Positions 54,547 to 62,706 of a stretch of DNA of 62,706 nucleotides are shown here, piece after piece; the stretch's first letter is position 1, and every line of letters begins with the position of its first letter. The stretch covers positions 1-62,706 of the forward strand of contig JAFXTC010000013.1 in NCBI GenBank assembly GCA_017525235.1, written 5' to 3'. This DNA comes from Bacteroidaceae bacterium (GTDB lineage: Bacteria; Bacteroidota; Bacteroidia; Bacteroidales; Bacteroidaceae). A model generated the notes under the pieces. The model worked only from the letters and a program-made list of their open reading frames with translations. It was not told the origin of the DNA and searched no databases. Made by a program: the position numbers and the translations under genes.

Positions 54547-56163
54547 ATGAAGAAAGCAACATACTTTATATTGTTATGTGCTGCGGTGGCCCTGACTGTG
54601 GGCTGCGCGGACGAGAAGGCAGGCGGTTCCATGAGTGAAAAGGTATATACTGCCATTACGTGGCGCGATGATGCCGTGGATTACGACAAAGCCGGACAGA
54701 TGCGACTGGCAGAGCTGTATTACAAGAAAGCTTACGAGGCTTTGAAGGAGGAGCCCTCTCAGGACTGGCTCGTTTACGGCGAGGCAGGCTACCGTTATGC
54801 CTGTATGCTCTACCAGCGTTACGACATGGAGGGTTCGCTAGCCGTCGTTAACGAGATATTGGATAAGGCCGAAGGCCAGAAAGACGTCCCCACCTCGTAC
54901 AGGATGGGCCTGCTCTCTCTGATGGCACAATGCCAGTTGCACCTGTCTATGCCCGAAGCGGCAAAACAAACCTTTGCCAAAGCCTACGAGAATGAGCTGA
55001 CGGTATTGGGTGGCGAGGAAAAGGGAGACTTCAATTTGGCCATCATTTGCTCGAACATCTTTTATTCGCTGTTTGAAATCGGTGAATATGATGAAGCAAA
55101 GAAATGGCTGGGCCGCTATGAGGAAGAACTCCTTGCCTGCGAGAAGCTCGGCATTGGCGACTCCGCTCTGATTGAAGAACAAAAAGGGAGCATAGCTTTG
55201 TACAAGGCCCGATACCTGCAGGCTACGGGTCGTGCTGATGAGGCTGCCGCAGTCTATGCCGCCATTCCCCGCAGCCGCATTTTCGTGGGGGCGAACATCT
55301 CGGATGCCATCGGTTACCTGATGGCTGCGGGACGCTACGACGAGGCCGTTAACTGGTATGAACAATCTGACAGCACCTTCCCGGCCACCATTGGCACAAA
55401 AAAGACCTTCGACAACATCGCCAACTGCCTTAGCCCCCGCTATTCATCCTATCGCAAGGCCGGACGTACCAGCGAGGCGTTGGTCATGGCTGACAGCATC
55501 TGTTCCGACATCGACACAGCCCTTGTCCATCAGAAGAAGAGCGATGCCGCCGAGCTGGCCGTCATCTACCAGACACACGAAAAGGATTTGCAACTGGCGA
55601 ACCAACGATTCACCATCTCCCTGCACCGCCTATTCGCCGTCGCCCTCGTCGTCATCCTCCTGCTCATAGTCTGGCAGCTTTGGCGCTCCCATATTTATAA
55701 CAAAGTGTTGTTGGCGAAGAACCGCCACCTGCTGGCCGAGATTGAGAAGCAAGAGCAAAAAGAGCTGCAGGCCATCGAACAGTTGAATGCCGAACCCGAG
55801 GAAGCGCTTACCACCGGTCAGCAATTCTACCGCCGCCTCTGCACCATTATGTCTGAACAGCGACCCTACACCAACGAGGCGCTGAACCGCGATACGCTGG
55901 CACAGCTTCTCGGCACCAATGCCAAGTATGTGGAGCAGGCCATCCGCGAGTGTTCCAACGGCGAGACTGTCGGCGACTTCATTTCTCGCCACCGTCTGGA
56001 GTATGTGACCCATCTGCTGAGAACCACCGACAACTCCATCAGCCTTATCGGCGAGCTATCCGGCATTCCCAACCGTGCCACCCTTGCCCGCCTCTTCCGC
56101 AATGCTTATGGCATGACTTGCAGCGAGTACCGACAAGCCATCAAGTCGAAAGCAACAGAATAA
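54547..56163 (+). CDS. Membrane-anchored TPR sensor with cytoplasmic AraC-type helix-turn-helix
   Basis: The 538-aa protein has an N-terminal lipobox-like signal (LTVGC, Cys20) and a helical TPR-type region (about 40-350) with repeated AGRxDEAAAVYA and YDEAVNWYEQ motifs. A single membrane segment (about 358-378, LFAVALVVILLLIVWQLW) and a coiled coil (KNRHLLAEIEKQEQKELQAI) follow, then an AraC-type DNA-binding domain (about 430-530, LAQLLGTNAKYVEQAI and ISLIGELSGIPNRATLARLF). The layout implies that a periplasmic ligand signal is passed to DNA binding at the inner membrane. Having both a lipobox and a transmembrane helix is unusual. The peptidase operon follows 460 bases downstream, with ATGATACAT sites at its promoter, so that operon is the likely target. 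Confidence 0.85.
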   Translation: MKKATYFILLCAAVALTVGCADEKAGGSMSEKVYTAITWRDDAVDYDKAGQMRLAELYYKKAYEALKEEPSQDWLVYGEAGYRYACMLYQRYDMEGSLAVVNEILDKAEGQKDVPTSYRMGLLSLMAQCQLHLSMPEAAKQTFAKAYENELTVLGGEEKGDFNLAIICSNIFYSLFEIGEYDEAKKWLGRYEEELLACEKLGIGDSALIEEQKGSIALYKARYLQATGRADEAAAVYAAIPRSRIFVGANISDAIGYLMAAGRYDEAVNWYEQSDSTFPATIGTKKTFDNIANCLSPRYSSYRKAGRTSEALVMADSICSDIDTALVHQKKSDAAELAVIYQTHEKDLQLANQRFTISLHRLFAVALVVILLLIVWQLWRSHIYNKVLLAKNRHLLAEIEKQEQKELQAIEQLNAEPEEALTTGQQFYRRLCTIMSEQRPYTNEALNRDTLAQLLGTNAKYVEQAIRECSNGETVGDFISRHRLEYVTHLLRTTDNSISLIGELSGIPNRATLARLFRNAYGMTCSEYRQAIKSKATE

Positions 56164-56199
56164 AGGACTTCTAGAATGTGCACCTTCTGCATATTTTCC

Positions 56200-56260
56200 A
56201 AATATGATACATATTTTTCCTAAAATGATACATCTGTTTTGCCGCCTCTCCATACCTTTG
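56200..56260 (+). promoter_or_regulatory. Tandem ATGATACAT sites and -7 box of the peptidase operon
   Basis: AAATATGATACATATTT (56200-56216) is a 17-bp dyad. A second ATGATACAT at 56225-56233 is 21 bp further on, so both face the same side of the helix. The second lies about 20 bases before a -7 box TACCTTTG at 56253-56260, exactly where the -33 box would be, and no TTTG is present at that spacing. This fits an activator-dependent promoter. Confidence 0.55.
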
Positions 56261-56314
56261 TGGCAAAAACAAGAAAAAACAGCTCACAATGAACGTTCTT
56301 TGCTGAATAATGCT

Positions 56315-56323
56315 TATCTTTGC
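56315..56323 (+). promoter_or_regulatory. Second -7 box before the peptidase operon
   Basis: TATCTTTGC with TTTG only 12 bases upstream (56299-56302) is a poor spacing. It is an alternative start. From here to 56640 there is no supported gene, only a weak 110-aa frame, so the mRNA leader is about 310-370 bases long. Confidence 0.4.
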
Positions 56324-56640
56324 ACCGTCCTACGCGAAATGCGTGCACGCATAGCATCGGAAGCGTTGTGCTTTTTCCACACCGAGAACTTCGACAACTC
56401 TCAAGAGAAAATGGAAAAGCGAGTACGTTCTTCCCTTGGCATTGATTTCATTGGATGCGTTCCATTGACATCATACAAGGGTGTGAGCTGTTCTTCTTAT
56501 CTTTTCTCTGGCAGTCGAAGGCCATCGGTGGATTAGCGGAAACAGAGTCACACCTTTCTTTATGTCATTCAACACCGCACACTATCGCCTGACGATAGCC
56601 TACTTCAACAAGAACGAAATGAATAATGAATAACAACAAA

Positions 56641-59178
56641 ATGAAAAAGGTTTTGATGACGTGGGCAGCCGTCCTTTGCTGCTGGGTGACGCTCTCCGCC
56701 CAACAATTGACAGAACAGCAGGCGATGGAACGCGCCCTGCAGTACATGAACAGTGGTAAAGCATCGGCCAACGCCCGCCGCATGGCTGCACCGGCCAATG
56801 GAGGTAGCATGAAACTTAAGACCGCTCCCGTGGAGGCAAGGAAAATCTATGCCTTCAACATGGAGGGCGGTGGTTTCGTAATCGCATCGGCCGACCAGCG
56901 TACCCTGCCCGTGCTTGGCTACAGCACAACGGGCAGCATCGACTGGGAACAGATGCCGGAGAACATGCGCTCATGGCTGAAGCAGTATGACGAGGCCATC
57001 GCCACGCTCGGCCACCGCAGGGACTTCCGCGACGGCGAACAGATGGCCACGTTGTATGGAGAAGACGCAACCACAGCACGTCAGTCACGCCGTGCCAAGC
57101 GCACGGCCGTCGAGCCGCTCATCAAGACCCACTGGGATCAGTCCGCACCCTATTGGAACCAAGTGCCGACCTACCAAGGACCAGAACCGAATCTACGCAA
57201 CAAGCAGTGCTACGTGGGTTGCGTCGCAACGGCCATGGCACAGGTCATGAACTACTGGCAGTGGCCTAAAATGGTGTCCGATGGACTGCCCGACTACGAC
57301 TGTAACATCCAATATAACAATCAAAATTACACGTGGCATCTCGGAGCTCTCCCGCCAACAAGGTTCGAATGGGAGCTGATGATTAACGACTATAGAGTGT
57401 GGAACACCGAGACCCAACAGTACGACCCATTAGGCACCGACGAGCAGCGCAAGGCCGTGGCAACGCTGATGCGCTACTGCGGACAGTCCGTCAAGATGAC
57501 ATATCGCCCACGCGAGTTAGGCGGCTCCGCTGCATACACCAACGCTGTTGCAATAGCGCTCGTCAACTACTTCGACTACAGCACCGCACAATACATCATG
57601 CACCATTTCTTCGGCATCGACGAATGGGAGGAAATCATCTACGGCGAATTGGCAGCAGGGCGACCAATAGTCTATTCCGGCGCAAGCGAATCCAGTGGCC
57701 ATGCCTTCGTGTGCGACGGCTACGACGGTGAAGGAATGTTCCACATCAACTGGGGCTGGAGTGGTCAAGACGATGGTTACTTTGCGCTCGCCGTGCTCAA
57801 TCCTTACAACAATACCGGTTCGGGCAGCGGCAGCAGCGGCATCGGATTCTGCATCGATGAGGGTGCCGTCATCTATACCGACCCGCACATGGCTGAGCAG
57901 CCATCTGTGTACAGCGACTTCAAGGACAGGTTCTACCAGTTCGACCCCATCTGTTTATACGATAACAACTTCGTGGCGTTTTCCTATACATTCTTTGAAA
58001 CCTACAACGAGGTGGCCGACCACGCCTTTGGCACCATCGACTCCGAAGGCAATCTCCAACCCCTGTTCATGGTTGACCCGAACGACAGCATCGTCTACTC
58101 ATATACGGTTTGGGACTACAATTGGTTCCTGGTACAGATAGACCCGTCGCGCTTCACCCCCGGACAGACCGAAACGCTCTATCCCATGTTGCGCTTCCGT
58201 CATCCTGGCGAGCAGTGGCAGGTCATCCCCCCGATGGAGCAGAACCTGACCGTGGGGTGCGACAAAGAGGGCCACTTCTTCATGCGCTCTAACCAAAAGT
58301 CTTATGACATGCAACTCACTGGCATCGGCATCACCAAGGGCACCGGCCGACTGGGTGAGCGAAGCGACGTCACCATCCGCGTCCGCAACAACGAGAAGTC
58401 GGACTACAACAACAAGCTCTATCTCCTCCCCGTCTACCTCGGACACATCAAGCCAGAGGAGTATGAGACCGCCCCCGATCTGGCTCAGGGTCAGCAGATG
58501 CAGTGCGGAGCCTACATCCCGGCAGGCGGCGAGGCCGAAGTCACCTTCAGCTTCGTACCCGAATATGGCGGTACCGTCGTATTCTTTGCCCGCACCGAGA
58601 ACCGATATTTCGGAGAGACGCACCTGATATTGAACAACGACACGCTGACCAACTACAATGCATACGTGGAGAACAAGAGCTACTTGTCCCGCGATGGCGA
58701 CCAGTGGTACTGGAACATAGAGTTGGCCGACCGCATCGGTGTCAAAATGTCGCACTGGGTTCCGTCAGACAATCTTTACTTGCGTGCACGCCACTACCTC
58801 AATGACGAACAAGTGAAGTCCGTCAGAGATAACACTGGCCTCAAGGAATACCTCGCCGCCCTGCCCGATAGCATCGGCACCGGCAACTACACCTTCACCT
58901 ACCAGATGCCGATTGAGGTCGGCCAGCCGGGTGAATATTACTTCGACTCCTACCTCGCCGAGATAGTGAACGAAGAGCGGGTCAGCTATTGCTGTGCCAA
59001 CATTTACAGCTTTACCATCGACGACATTACCGGCATCAAGGAGATTTACGATTTGACAATTGGCGATTTAAGATTTGACTCCGATGCGTGGTTTGACTTG
59101 CAAGGCCGCCGCCTCACCGCCAAGCCCACCCACCGTGGCCTCTATATCCAAGGTAATAAGAAAATATTAATCCGTTAA
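56641..59178 (+). CDS. C10 family (streptopain-like) cysteine peptidase
   Basis: The 845-aa exported peptidase has a signal peptide (residues 1-20), a Spi-like propeptide (about 21-155, AFNMEGGGFVIASADQRTLPVLGYS) and a catalytic domain. The catalytic nucleophile is Cys194 in YVGCVATAMAQ and the His is 354 in SGHAFVCDGYD, followed by HINWGWSG. About 400 further residues are beta-rich, and the protein ends with a WFDLQGRRLTAKPTHRGLY tail of the kind found at the ends of many Prevotella secreted proteins. An ATG 15 bases upstream is possible; the chosen start gives the shared MKK..MT signal peptide. It is the first gene of a three-gene operon. Confidence 0.9.
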   Translation: MKKVLMTWAAVLCCWVTLSAQQLTEQQAMERALQYMNSGKASANARRMAAPANGGSMKLKTAPVEARKIYAFNMEGGGFVIASADQRTLPVLGYSTTGSIDWEQMPENMRSWLKQYDEAIATLGHRRDFRDGEQMATLYGEDATTARQSRRAKRTAVEPLIKTHWDQSAPYWNQVPTYQGPEPNLRNKQCYVGCVATAMAQVMNYWQWPKMVSDGLPDYDCNIQYNNQNYTWHLGALPPTRFEWELMINDYRVWNTETQQYDPLGTDEQRKAVATLMRYCGQSVKMTYRPRELGGSAAYTNAVAIALVNYFDYSTAQYIMHHFFGIDEWEEIIYGELAAGRPIVYSGASESSGHAFVCDGYDGEGMFHINWGWSGQDDGYFALAVLNPYNNTGSGSGSSGIGFCIDEGAVIYTDPHMAEQPSVYSDFKDRFYQFDPICLYDNNFVAFSYTFFETYNEVADHAFGTIDSEGNLQPLFMVDPNDSIVYSYTVWDYNWFLVQIDPSRFTPGQTETLYPMLRFRHPGEQWQVIPPMEQNLTVGCDKEGHFFMRSNQKSYDMQLTGIGITKGTGRLGERSDVTIRVRNNEKSDYNNKLYLLPVYLGHIKPEEYETAPDLAQGQQMQCGAYIPAGGEAEVTFSFVPEYGGTVVFFARTENRYFGETHLILNNDTLTNYNAYVENKSYLSRDGDQWYWNIELADRIGVKMSHWVPSDNLYLRARHYLNDEQVKSVRDNTGLKEYLAALPDSIGTGNYTFTYQMPIEVGQPGEYYFDSYLAEIVNEERVSYCCANIYSFTIDDITGIKEIYDLTIGDLRFDSDAWFDLQGRRLTAKPTHRGLYIQGNKKILIR

Positions 59179-59193
59179 AACAATAATGAAACG

Positions 59194-60981
59194 ATGAAAA
59201 AGATTCTCATGACGCTTGCAATCGTCCTGTGCTGCTGGATGACCATGCCGATGTTAACATCGTGCAGCAGCGACAACGAGGATAATCCGACGACGAATCC
59301 GACAGACTCCAAGGCCTTGGTGGGCACATGGGTAGGCGACCTCACAGGTAAAACCTTTTCCATTTGGAGCTACGGCAAGGCGTGGAACGTGTGGACATTC
59401 AATGCCGACGGCACGGGCGTGTCCGACGTGTACTTCTTGGCGGGCGACGAGCCTGTTGCCATCCAACACCAGCCATTCACCTACACTGCCGAGGACGGCA
59501 AACTGGTAACCGTGATGGAAGACGGCTCGTGGGACTGGACGTATCAAGCTGTGGATGGCAAACTGACAATAGACTACGAAGGCGGCAACGCCATGACCTT
59601 CGACAAGGCCAACGCCGCGCAGACCACACAGTTTACCGAGTGGAGCAGGCGCGAACTGCTGTCGGTGCCCGGCCTCCAGGCCCGCTACACCATGTTCGTC
59701 TATGGCAATGCCGGCGGCGACATGGATGACATTATCGAGAAAGACTTCTGGGAGGCAGTCAGGCCCTACCTGAAGGACTCGACCAAAGTACGCGTGGCTG
59801 TCCTCTACAAATACGGCCAGAATACCAGCGGCCAGATGACTGACGACGGCGATGTGGTGTGGTTCGAGCTGAACAGCGAGACTGACCTTGACCGCTTGCA
59901 CGAGGAGGGCCTGAACGCGCTCGGTATGCACACCGAGGCCATCGCCACCAAGCTCTACGATCCCAACACCATTCACCAGTTCATCGAGTTCAGCAGCCTC
60001 TTCTGCCCTGCCGAGGAATACATCTTCACCATTTGGGGCCACGGCAGCGGCTTCGACCCGAGGAACGACATTCCGGACAAGTACAATGAGAAGCCTGCTG
60101 CCACACGCGGCGTGATTGGCGACGAGTGGAACGACGAAGAGCAGTTAGACATGTACGAACTCTCACAGGCCATCAAGGCCACAGGACGCGCCCCGCTGAA
60201 GGCCATCTTCTTCAACAACTGTCTGATGGGCAACATGGAGTCGCTCACCGAACTGCGCGACGTAGCCGAGTACATTGCCTGCTCCGCCCACCTGCTCTCC
60301 GGCGGCTACATCGTGCTGCCCGCCTTCATCAGAAGGCTCATAGAGAAAGACAATGTGGAGGATGCCTTCGCCTACATGCTCAACGACATCACCCCCGGAT
60401 GGCAGAATAGCTACAAGGATGATGAAAACCTATTCTATAATGGCGACTTTAAGCTGCTGCGCACCAGCGAACTCGACGGCATTATCGATGTCACGCGCCG
60501 ACTGGCCGACCGTGTCGTCGCCCTCTACCCGACGCAGAAGGAGACCATCGACCTCGCCACCAAGCAAGTTTATCGCTTCTACACCACCGGCGAGACCCCC
60601 GAGAAATGCTATATCGACCCATTCTTCGACCTCCAAGACTATGCTGACAAACTGGCCGCCAACACGGGCGATGCTGAACTGACAGCCATTGCCGCCGACC
60701 TGCGCACGGCCTTCGTCAAGGCCATCCTCCAGTATGTTGACGTCAACTGGAGCGTGCAACACCTTGATCACTACAGCCTCAGCGTCTGCCTCTACCATCA
60801 GGATAACTACAATTACGACTTCATCGGAAACGGGAAGGACTATAAGAGCAACATCGGCGAAGGCTACGAGAAGTGTACATTCCACAAGCTCACCGGCTGG
60901 GGCAACTTCCTCCGCATCAACACCGGCCTGCCCTGGGGCAATCCCACCTGCGGTGGCGGCGGACCAATTAACGCACAATAA
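59194..60981 (+). CDS. C11 family (clostripain-like) cysteine peptidase lipoprotein
   Basis: The 595-aa protein has its lipobox at LTSC (Cys24). A lipocalin-like beta domain (about 42-137, LVGTWVGDLTG) precedes the clostripain fold. The fold carries YTMFVYGNAGGDMDD, the catalytic His283 in IWGHGSGFD and the catalytic Cys343 in FFNNCLMGNMES. Clostripain-type enzymes cleave after Arg or Lys and are often self-activated. It starts 15 bases after the C10 gene. Its signal-peptide DNA is nearly the same as that of its two neighbours. Export to the cell surface is inferred. Confidence 0.9.
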   Translation: MKKILMTLAIVLCCWMTMPMLTSCSSDNEDNPTTNPTDSKALVGTWVGDLTGKTFSIWSYGKAWNVWTFNADGTGVSDVYFLAGDEPVAIQHQPFTYTAEDGKLVTVMEDGSWDWTYQAVDGKLTIDYEGGNAMTFDKANAAQTTQFTEWSRRELLSVPGLQARYTMFVYGNAGGDMDDIIEKDFWEAVRPYLKDSTKVRVAVLYKYGQNTSGQMTDDGDVVWFELNSETDLDRLHEEGLNALGMHTEAIATKLYDPNTIHQFIEFSSLFCPAEEYIFTIWGHGSGFDPRNDIPDKYNEKPAATRGVIGDEWNDEEQLDMYELSQAIKATGRAPLKAIFFNNCLMGNMESLTELRDVAEYIACSAHLLSGGYIVLPAFIRRLIEKDNVEDAFAYMLNDITPGWQNSYKDDENLFYNGDFKLLRTSELDGIIDVTRRLADRVVALYPTQKETIDLATKQVYRFYTTGETPEKCYIDPFFDLQDYADKLAANTGDAELTAIAADLRTAFVKAILQYVDVNWSVQHLDHYSLSVCLYHQDNYNYDFIGNGKDYKSNIGEGYEKCTFHKLTGWGNFLRINTGLPWGNPTCGGGGPINAQ

Positions 60982-61005
60982 TCACACATCTAAACATATA
61001 CAACA

Positions 61006-61932
61006 ATGAAAAAGATTCTTATGACGCTTGCAGCCGTCCTTTGCTGCTTCACTAGTGTTAATGCTCAGACGACAGAGACTGAGAGCAACTCAGAAAGGTA
61101 CCTCCGACTGTCAAAGGAGGCAGACGAGAACCCCACCGACTGGAAAGCACAGATGGAGGTAGTTTACATCCTGACCGACAAAAACAGCGGGTTTTACAAC
61201 CAACAGCGCGCCACACGTTATCTGGAACGCATCTACCATACGGAGACCGACCACAACAAGGTGGTGCCCGACTCTGTGCTGCGCGTGTCGCTTATTTCGC
61301 TGATAACTCTGTATTTTGGGGAAAAGGATTTTGACAAGACCTTGTTCTACATCGACGAAATGAAGCACGCGAAGAAGGTTGGTGTGGAAAAAATCAGCAA
61401 CGAAGATATTATCTGCCAAGACGGGTTAGGCTTAATAATCCACATGATGAAGAACAACGCGTTGCAGGCATTGTCCAACATAATGGAGATGCGCCAACTA
61501 GTAACCGAAAACAAAATGCCGGGCATCGAATATTCGAATGTGATGACCGCTATGTTGTTCGACAATCTATTTGGGCAATACCAGAAGATGTTCGGCGACA
61601 AGCTACTGGAAGTTACCATCGATGGCAAGAAATATATCATCATTGCCATGAAGAAATGGAACATCGAAAAGCCGCTGATGGGATGGATGGGTGAAATGAA
61701 CGACGATAATGACGATGAAGACGATGAGACCACATTGGCTTACGGCGAAGACGGTAAAGTATATGACGAGCTGGATGGTCATATAGACTACGGTTTCAAA
61801 TTTGACAAGAATGGCCTCGTGCCACAGGAAGGATACAATACGAGCCTGATTACCGTCACGCCAGAACAGCGCCAGCAGATGGTGGAGGCATACCACAAAT
61901 ACTTGAAAAAGGAAAAGAAAAATAAGAAATAA
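61006..61932 (+). CDS. Secreted protein of unknown function in the peptidase operon (308 aa)
   Basis: A signal peptide (MKKILMTLAAVLCCFTSVNA) precedes a helical region with TPR-like character (WKAQMEVVYILTDKNSGFYN and LISLITLYFGEKDFDKTLFY). A DDNDDEDDE acidic tract lies near residue 230, and the tail is very basic (YLKKEKKNKK). No catalytic motif is visible and I recognise no family. It begins 24 bases after the C11 gene and is followed by a terminator. It may be a chaperone, inhibitor or anchor for the peptidases, by position only. Confidence 0.7.
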   Translation: MKKILMTLAAVLCCFTSVNAQTTETESNSERYLRLSKEADENPTDWKAQMEVVYILTDKNSGFYNQQRATRYLERIYHTETDHNKVVPDSVLRVSLISLITLYFGEKDFDKTLFYIDEMKHAKKVGVEKISNEDIICQDGLGLIIHMMKNNALQALSNIMEMRQLVTENKMPGIEYSNVMTAMLFDNLFGQYQKMFGDKLLEVTIDGKKYIIIAMKKWNIEKPLMGWMGEMNDDNDDEDDETTLAYGEDGKVYDELDGHIDYGFKFDKNGLVPQEGYNTSLITVTPEQRQQMVEAYHKYLKKEKKNKK

Positions 61933-61953
61933 TAAAGAGACCGAATAGAAAAA

Positions 61954-61990
61954 AGGGGTCAGGTGACGCCTGATCCCTTCTTCTTTGTTC
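61954..61990 (+). terminator. Terminator of the peptidase operon
   Basis: GGGGTCAGG and CCTGATCCC form a nine-pair stem with one G-U pair around TGACG, followed by TTCTTCTTTGTT. Confidence 0.8.
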
Positions 61991-61997
61991 ATACCTC

Positions 61998-62365
61998 ATG
62001 CAACTGGTGCAGGCGGCTGTAGACGAAGCACGCGGCAAAGGTGCCGACTATGTAGTGCTGTTGTCGCATATGGGTGAAGCAAAACCGTCGATAGGCGTTT
62101 CGTCACATGAACTCATAGCCGCCACAAGGGGCATCGATGTAGTACTTGACGGACATACACACTCCATCATCGAGCGCGATGAAGTAACCAACCTCGATGG
62201 CAAGAAAATACCTGTCACCCAGACTGGCACGCAATTTGCCTATGTAGGCAAACTGGTCACACAGACACAGACACCGTGGCCAACTATATAGAAAAAACGC
62301 TTGGCGGCATTGTACCCAGCGAATATGCCAAGTCGCAAAGACGTATAACCATTTTGAACGACTGA
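61998..62365 (+). pseudogene. Remnant of a UshA-like 5'-nucleotidase / metallophosphatase
   Basis: The first 84 residues (VVLLSHMGEAKPSIG, DVVLDGHTHSIIERD, VTQTGTQFAYVGKL) match the end of the metallophosphatase domain of periplasmic 5'-nucleotidases. After an out-of-frame junction near 62265, the next frame encodes DTVANYIEKTLGGIVPSEYA and KSQRRITILND with a stop at 62363-62365, which is the extreme C-terminus of the same family. The N-terminal metal-binding part and the nucleotide-binding domain are missing. It is an internally deleted, 5'-truncated relic. Confidence 0.7.
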
Positions 62366-62466
62366 ACGCAGCAAATTTTTCACTTTTCACTACCTTCTCG
62401 TTCTTCGCCATCATGATTGTCATCTTCGTAGGAGGGAAACAAGAAATAATAAAACAAAATATATTT

Positions 62467-62706
62467 ATGCAGAGAATCGTAACAATCGTGGCGCTGATAT
62501 GCGTCATCGCATTCCAAATGAATGCCCAAGAGAACAGGAACCAGACGTACAATATCACGCTGGGAAACGTGCAGTATGCCCACCACAACGAGAAGATGTC
62601 GACAGGCGAGGCCGTCGGCAAGATTCTCACCGGACTGGCTACCGGCCAGGTCTCCGTACAGGCCACCAAATATGAGGAAGACGTGAAGAACGCCATCATC
62701 AAGGGA
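62467..62706 (+). CDS. Secreted protein, cut by the window end (first 80 aa)
   Basis: This partial gene runs off the right edge. MQRIVTIVALICVIAFQMNA is a signal peptide, followed by QENRNQTYNITLGNVQYAHH and STGEAVGKILTGLATG. The mature start vaguely resembles CsgG-like outer-membrane-associated proteins, but the fragment is too short to assign. It starts 101 bases after the nucleotidase relic. No clear TAnnTTTG box is seen just upstream. Confidence 0.6.
   Translation, partial: MQRIVTIVALICVIAFQMNAQENRNQTYNITLGNVQYAHHNEKMSTGEAVGKILTGLATGQVSVQATKYEEDVKNAIIKG

Noticed and set aside
56204-56536. 110-aa ORF upstream of the C10 peptidase
   Set aside because: It begins inside the ATGATACAT/promoter region and has no recognisable signal, domain or ribosome-binding site. 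It is kept as untranslated leader unless ribosome data show otherwise.

Overview
The window looks like a chromosomal segment of a Prevotella-like member of the Bacteroidales. The signs are: many -7 boxes of the Bacteroidota form TAnnTTTG, often with a TTTG box about 19-20 bases upstream; an lpxC-fabZ fusion; SusC/SusD pairs; DUF4890- and DUF5715-type proteins; and streptopain-like and clostripain-like secreted peptidases. No rRNA or CRISPR array is present. There is one complete tRNA (Arg, CCG) and one 3' fragment of a tRNA-Arg (CCT).

Layout. 1-5.6 kb is an eroded accessory region. It holds duplicated 22-bp repeat blocks, an orphan promoter-hairpin-terminator unit, a relic of an EcoRI-type adenine methylase, a small antitoxin-like ORF, a MORN-repeat/unknown gene pair, an integrase N-terminal relic, a tRNA-Arg 3' fragment and a gene with a kinase domain of the kind found in phage/ICE polyvalent proteins. 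5.7-23.5 kb is core genome: a DUF4890 protein, a DUF5715 protein, phoH, purC, menG, aroE, a lone TonB-dependent receptor facing the other way, then a long forward series purM-prfA-pyrF-lpxD-lpxC/fabZ-lpxA-(pRiA4b ORF-3-like)-miaA-PBP1A. This series combines purine/pyrimidine synthesis, translation termination, lipid A synthesis, tRNA modification and peptidoglycan synthesis.

23.7-40.5 kb is one six-gene outer-membrane operon: fasciclin lipoprotein, SusC, SusD, fasciclin lipoprotein, SusC, SusD. It has no glycoside hydrolase, protease or sensor. 40.6-51.5 kb is again housekeeping: comF, gdhA, a three-gene unit (receiver-like/PEP-synthase-like hybrid protein, Na+/alanine symporter, thiD), tRNA-Arg, a DPP-IV-like peptidase and a TIGR01212 radical SAM protein.

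51.9-62.7 kb is an accessory surface/secretion region with a visibly different, G+C-richer codon style: a FISUMP-repeat lipoprotein, a 5'-truncated ATP-binding transcriptional regulator gene next to a 22-bp tandem repeat, a membrane-anchored TPR/helix-turn-helix regulator, and an operon for a C10 (streptopain-like) peptidase, a C11 (clostripain-like) lipoprotein peptidase and a small secreted protein. It ends with a 5'-nucleotidase pseudogene and a secreted-protein gene cut by the window edge.

The most interesting signals are: (i) the regulator-protease module, where three copies of the dyad ATGATACAT lie upstream of the regulator and of the protease operon, one of them at the -33 position of a candidate promoter; (ii) the double fasciclin-SusC-SusD operon; (iii) a dispersed family of 22-bp tandem repeats with a shared leader; (iv) a protein joining two receiver-like domains to an ATP-grasp domain. 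All functional statements are family recognition by eye; no search was run.
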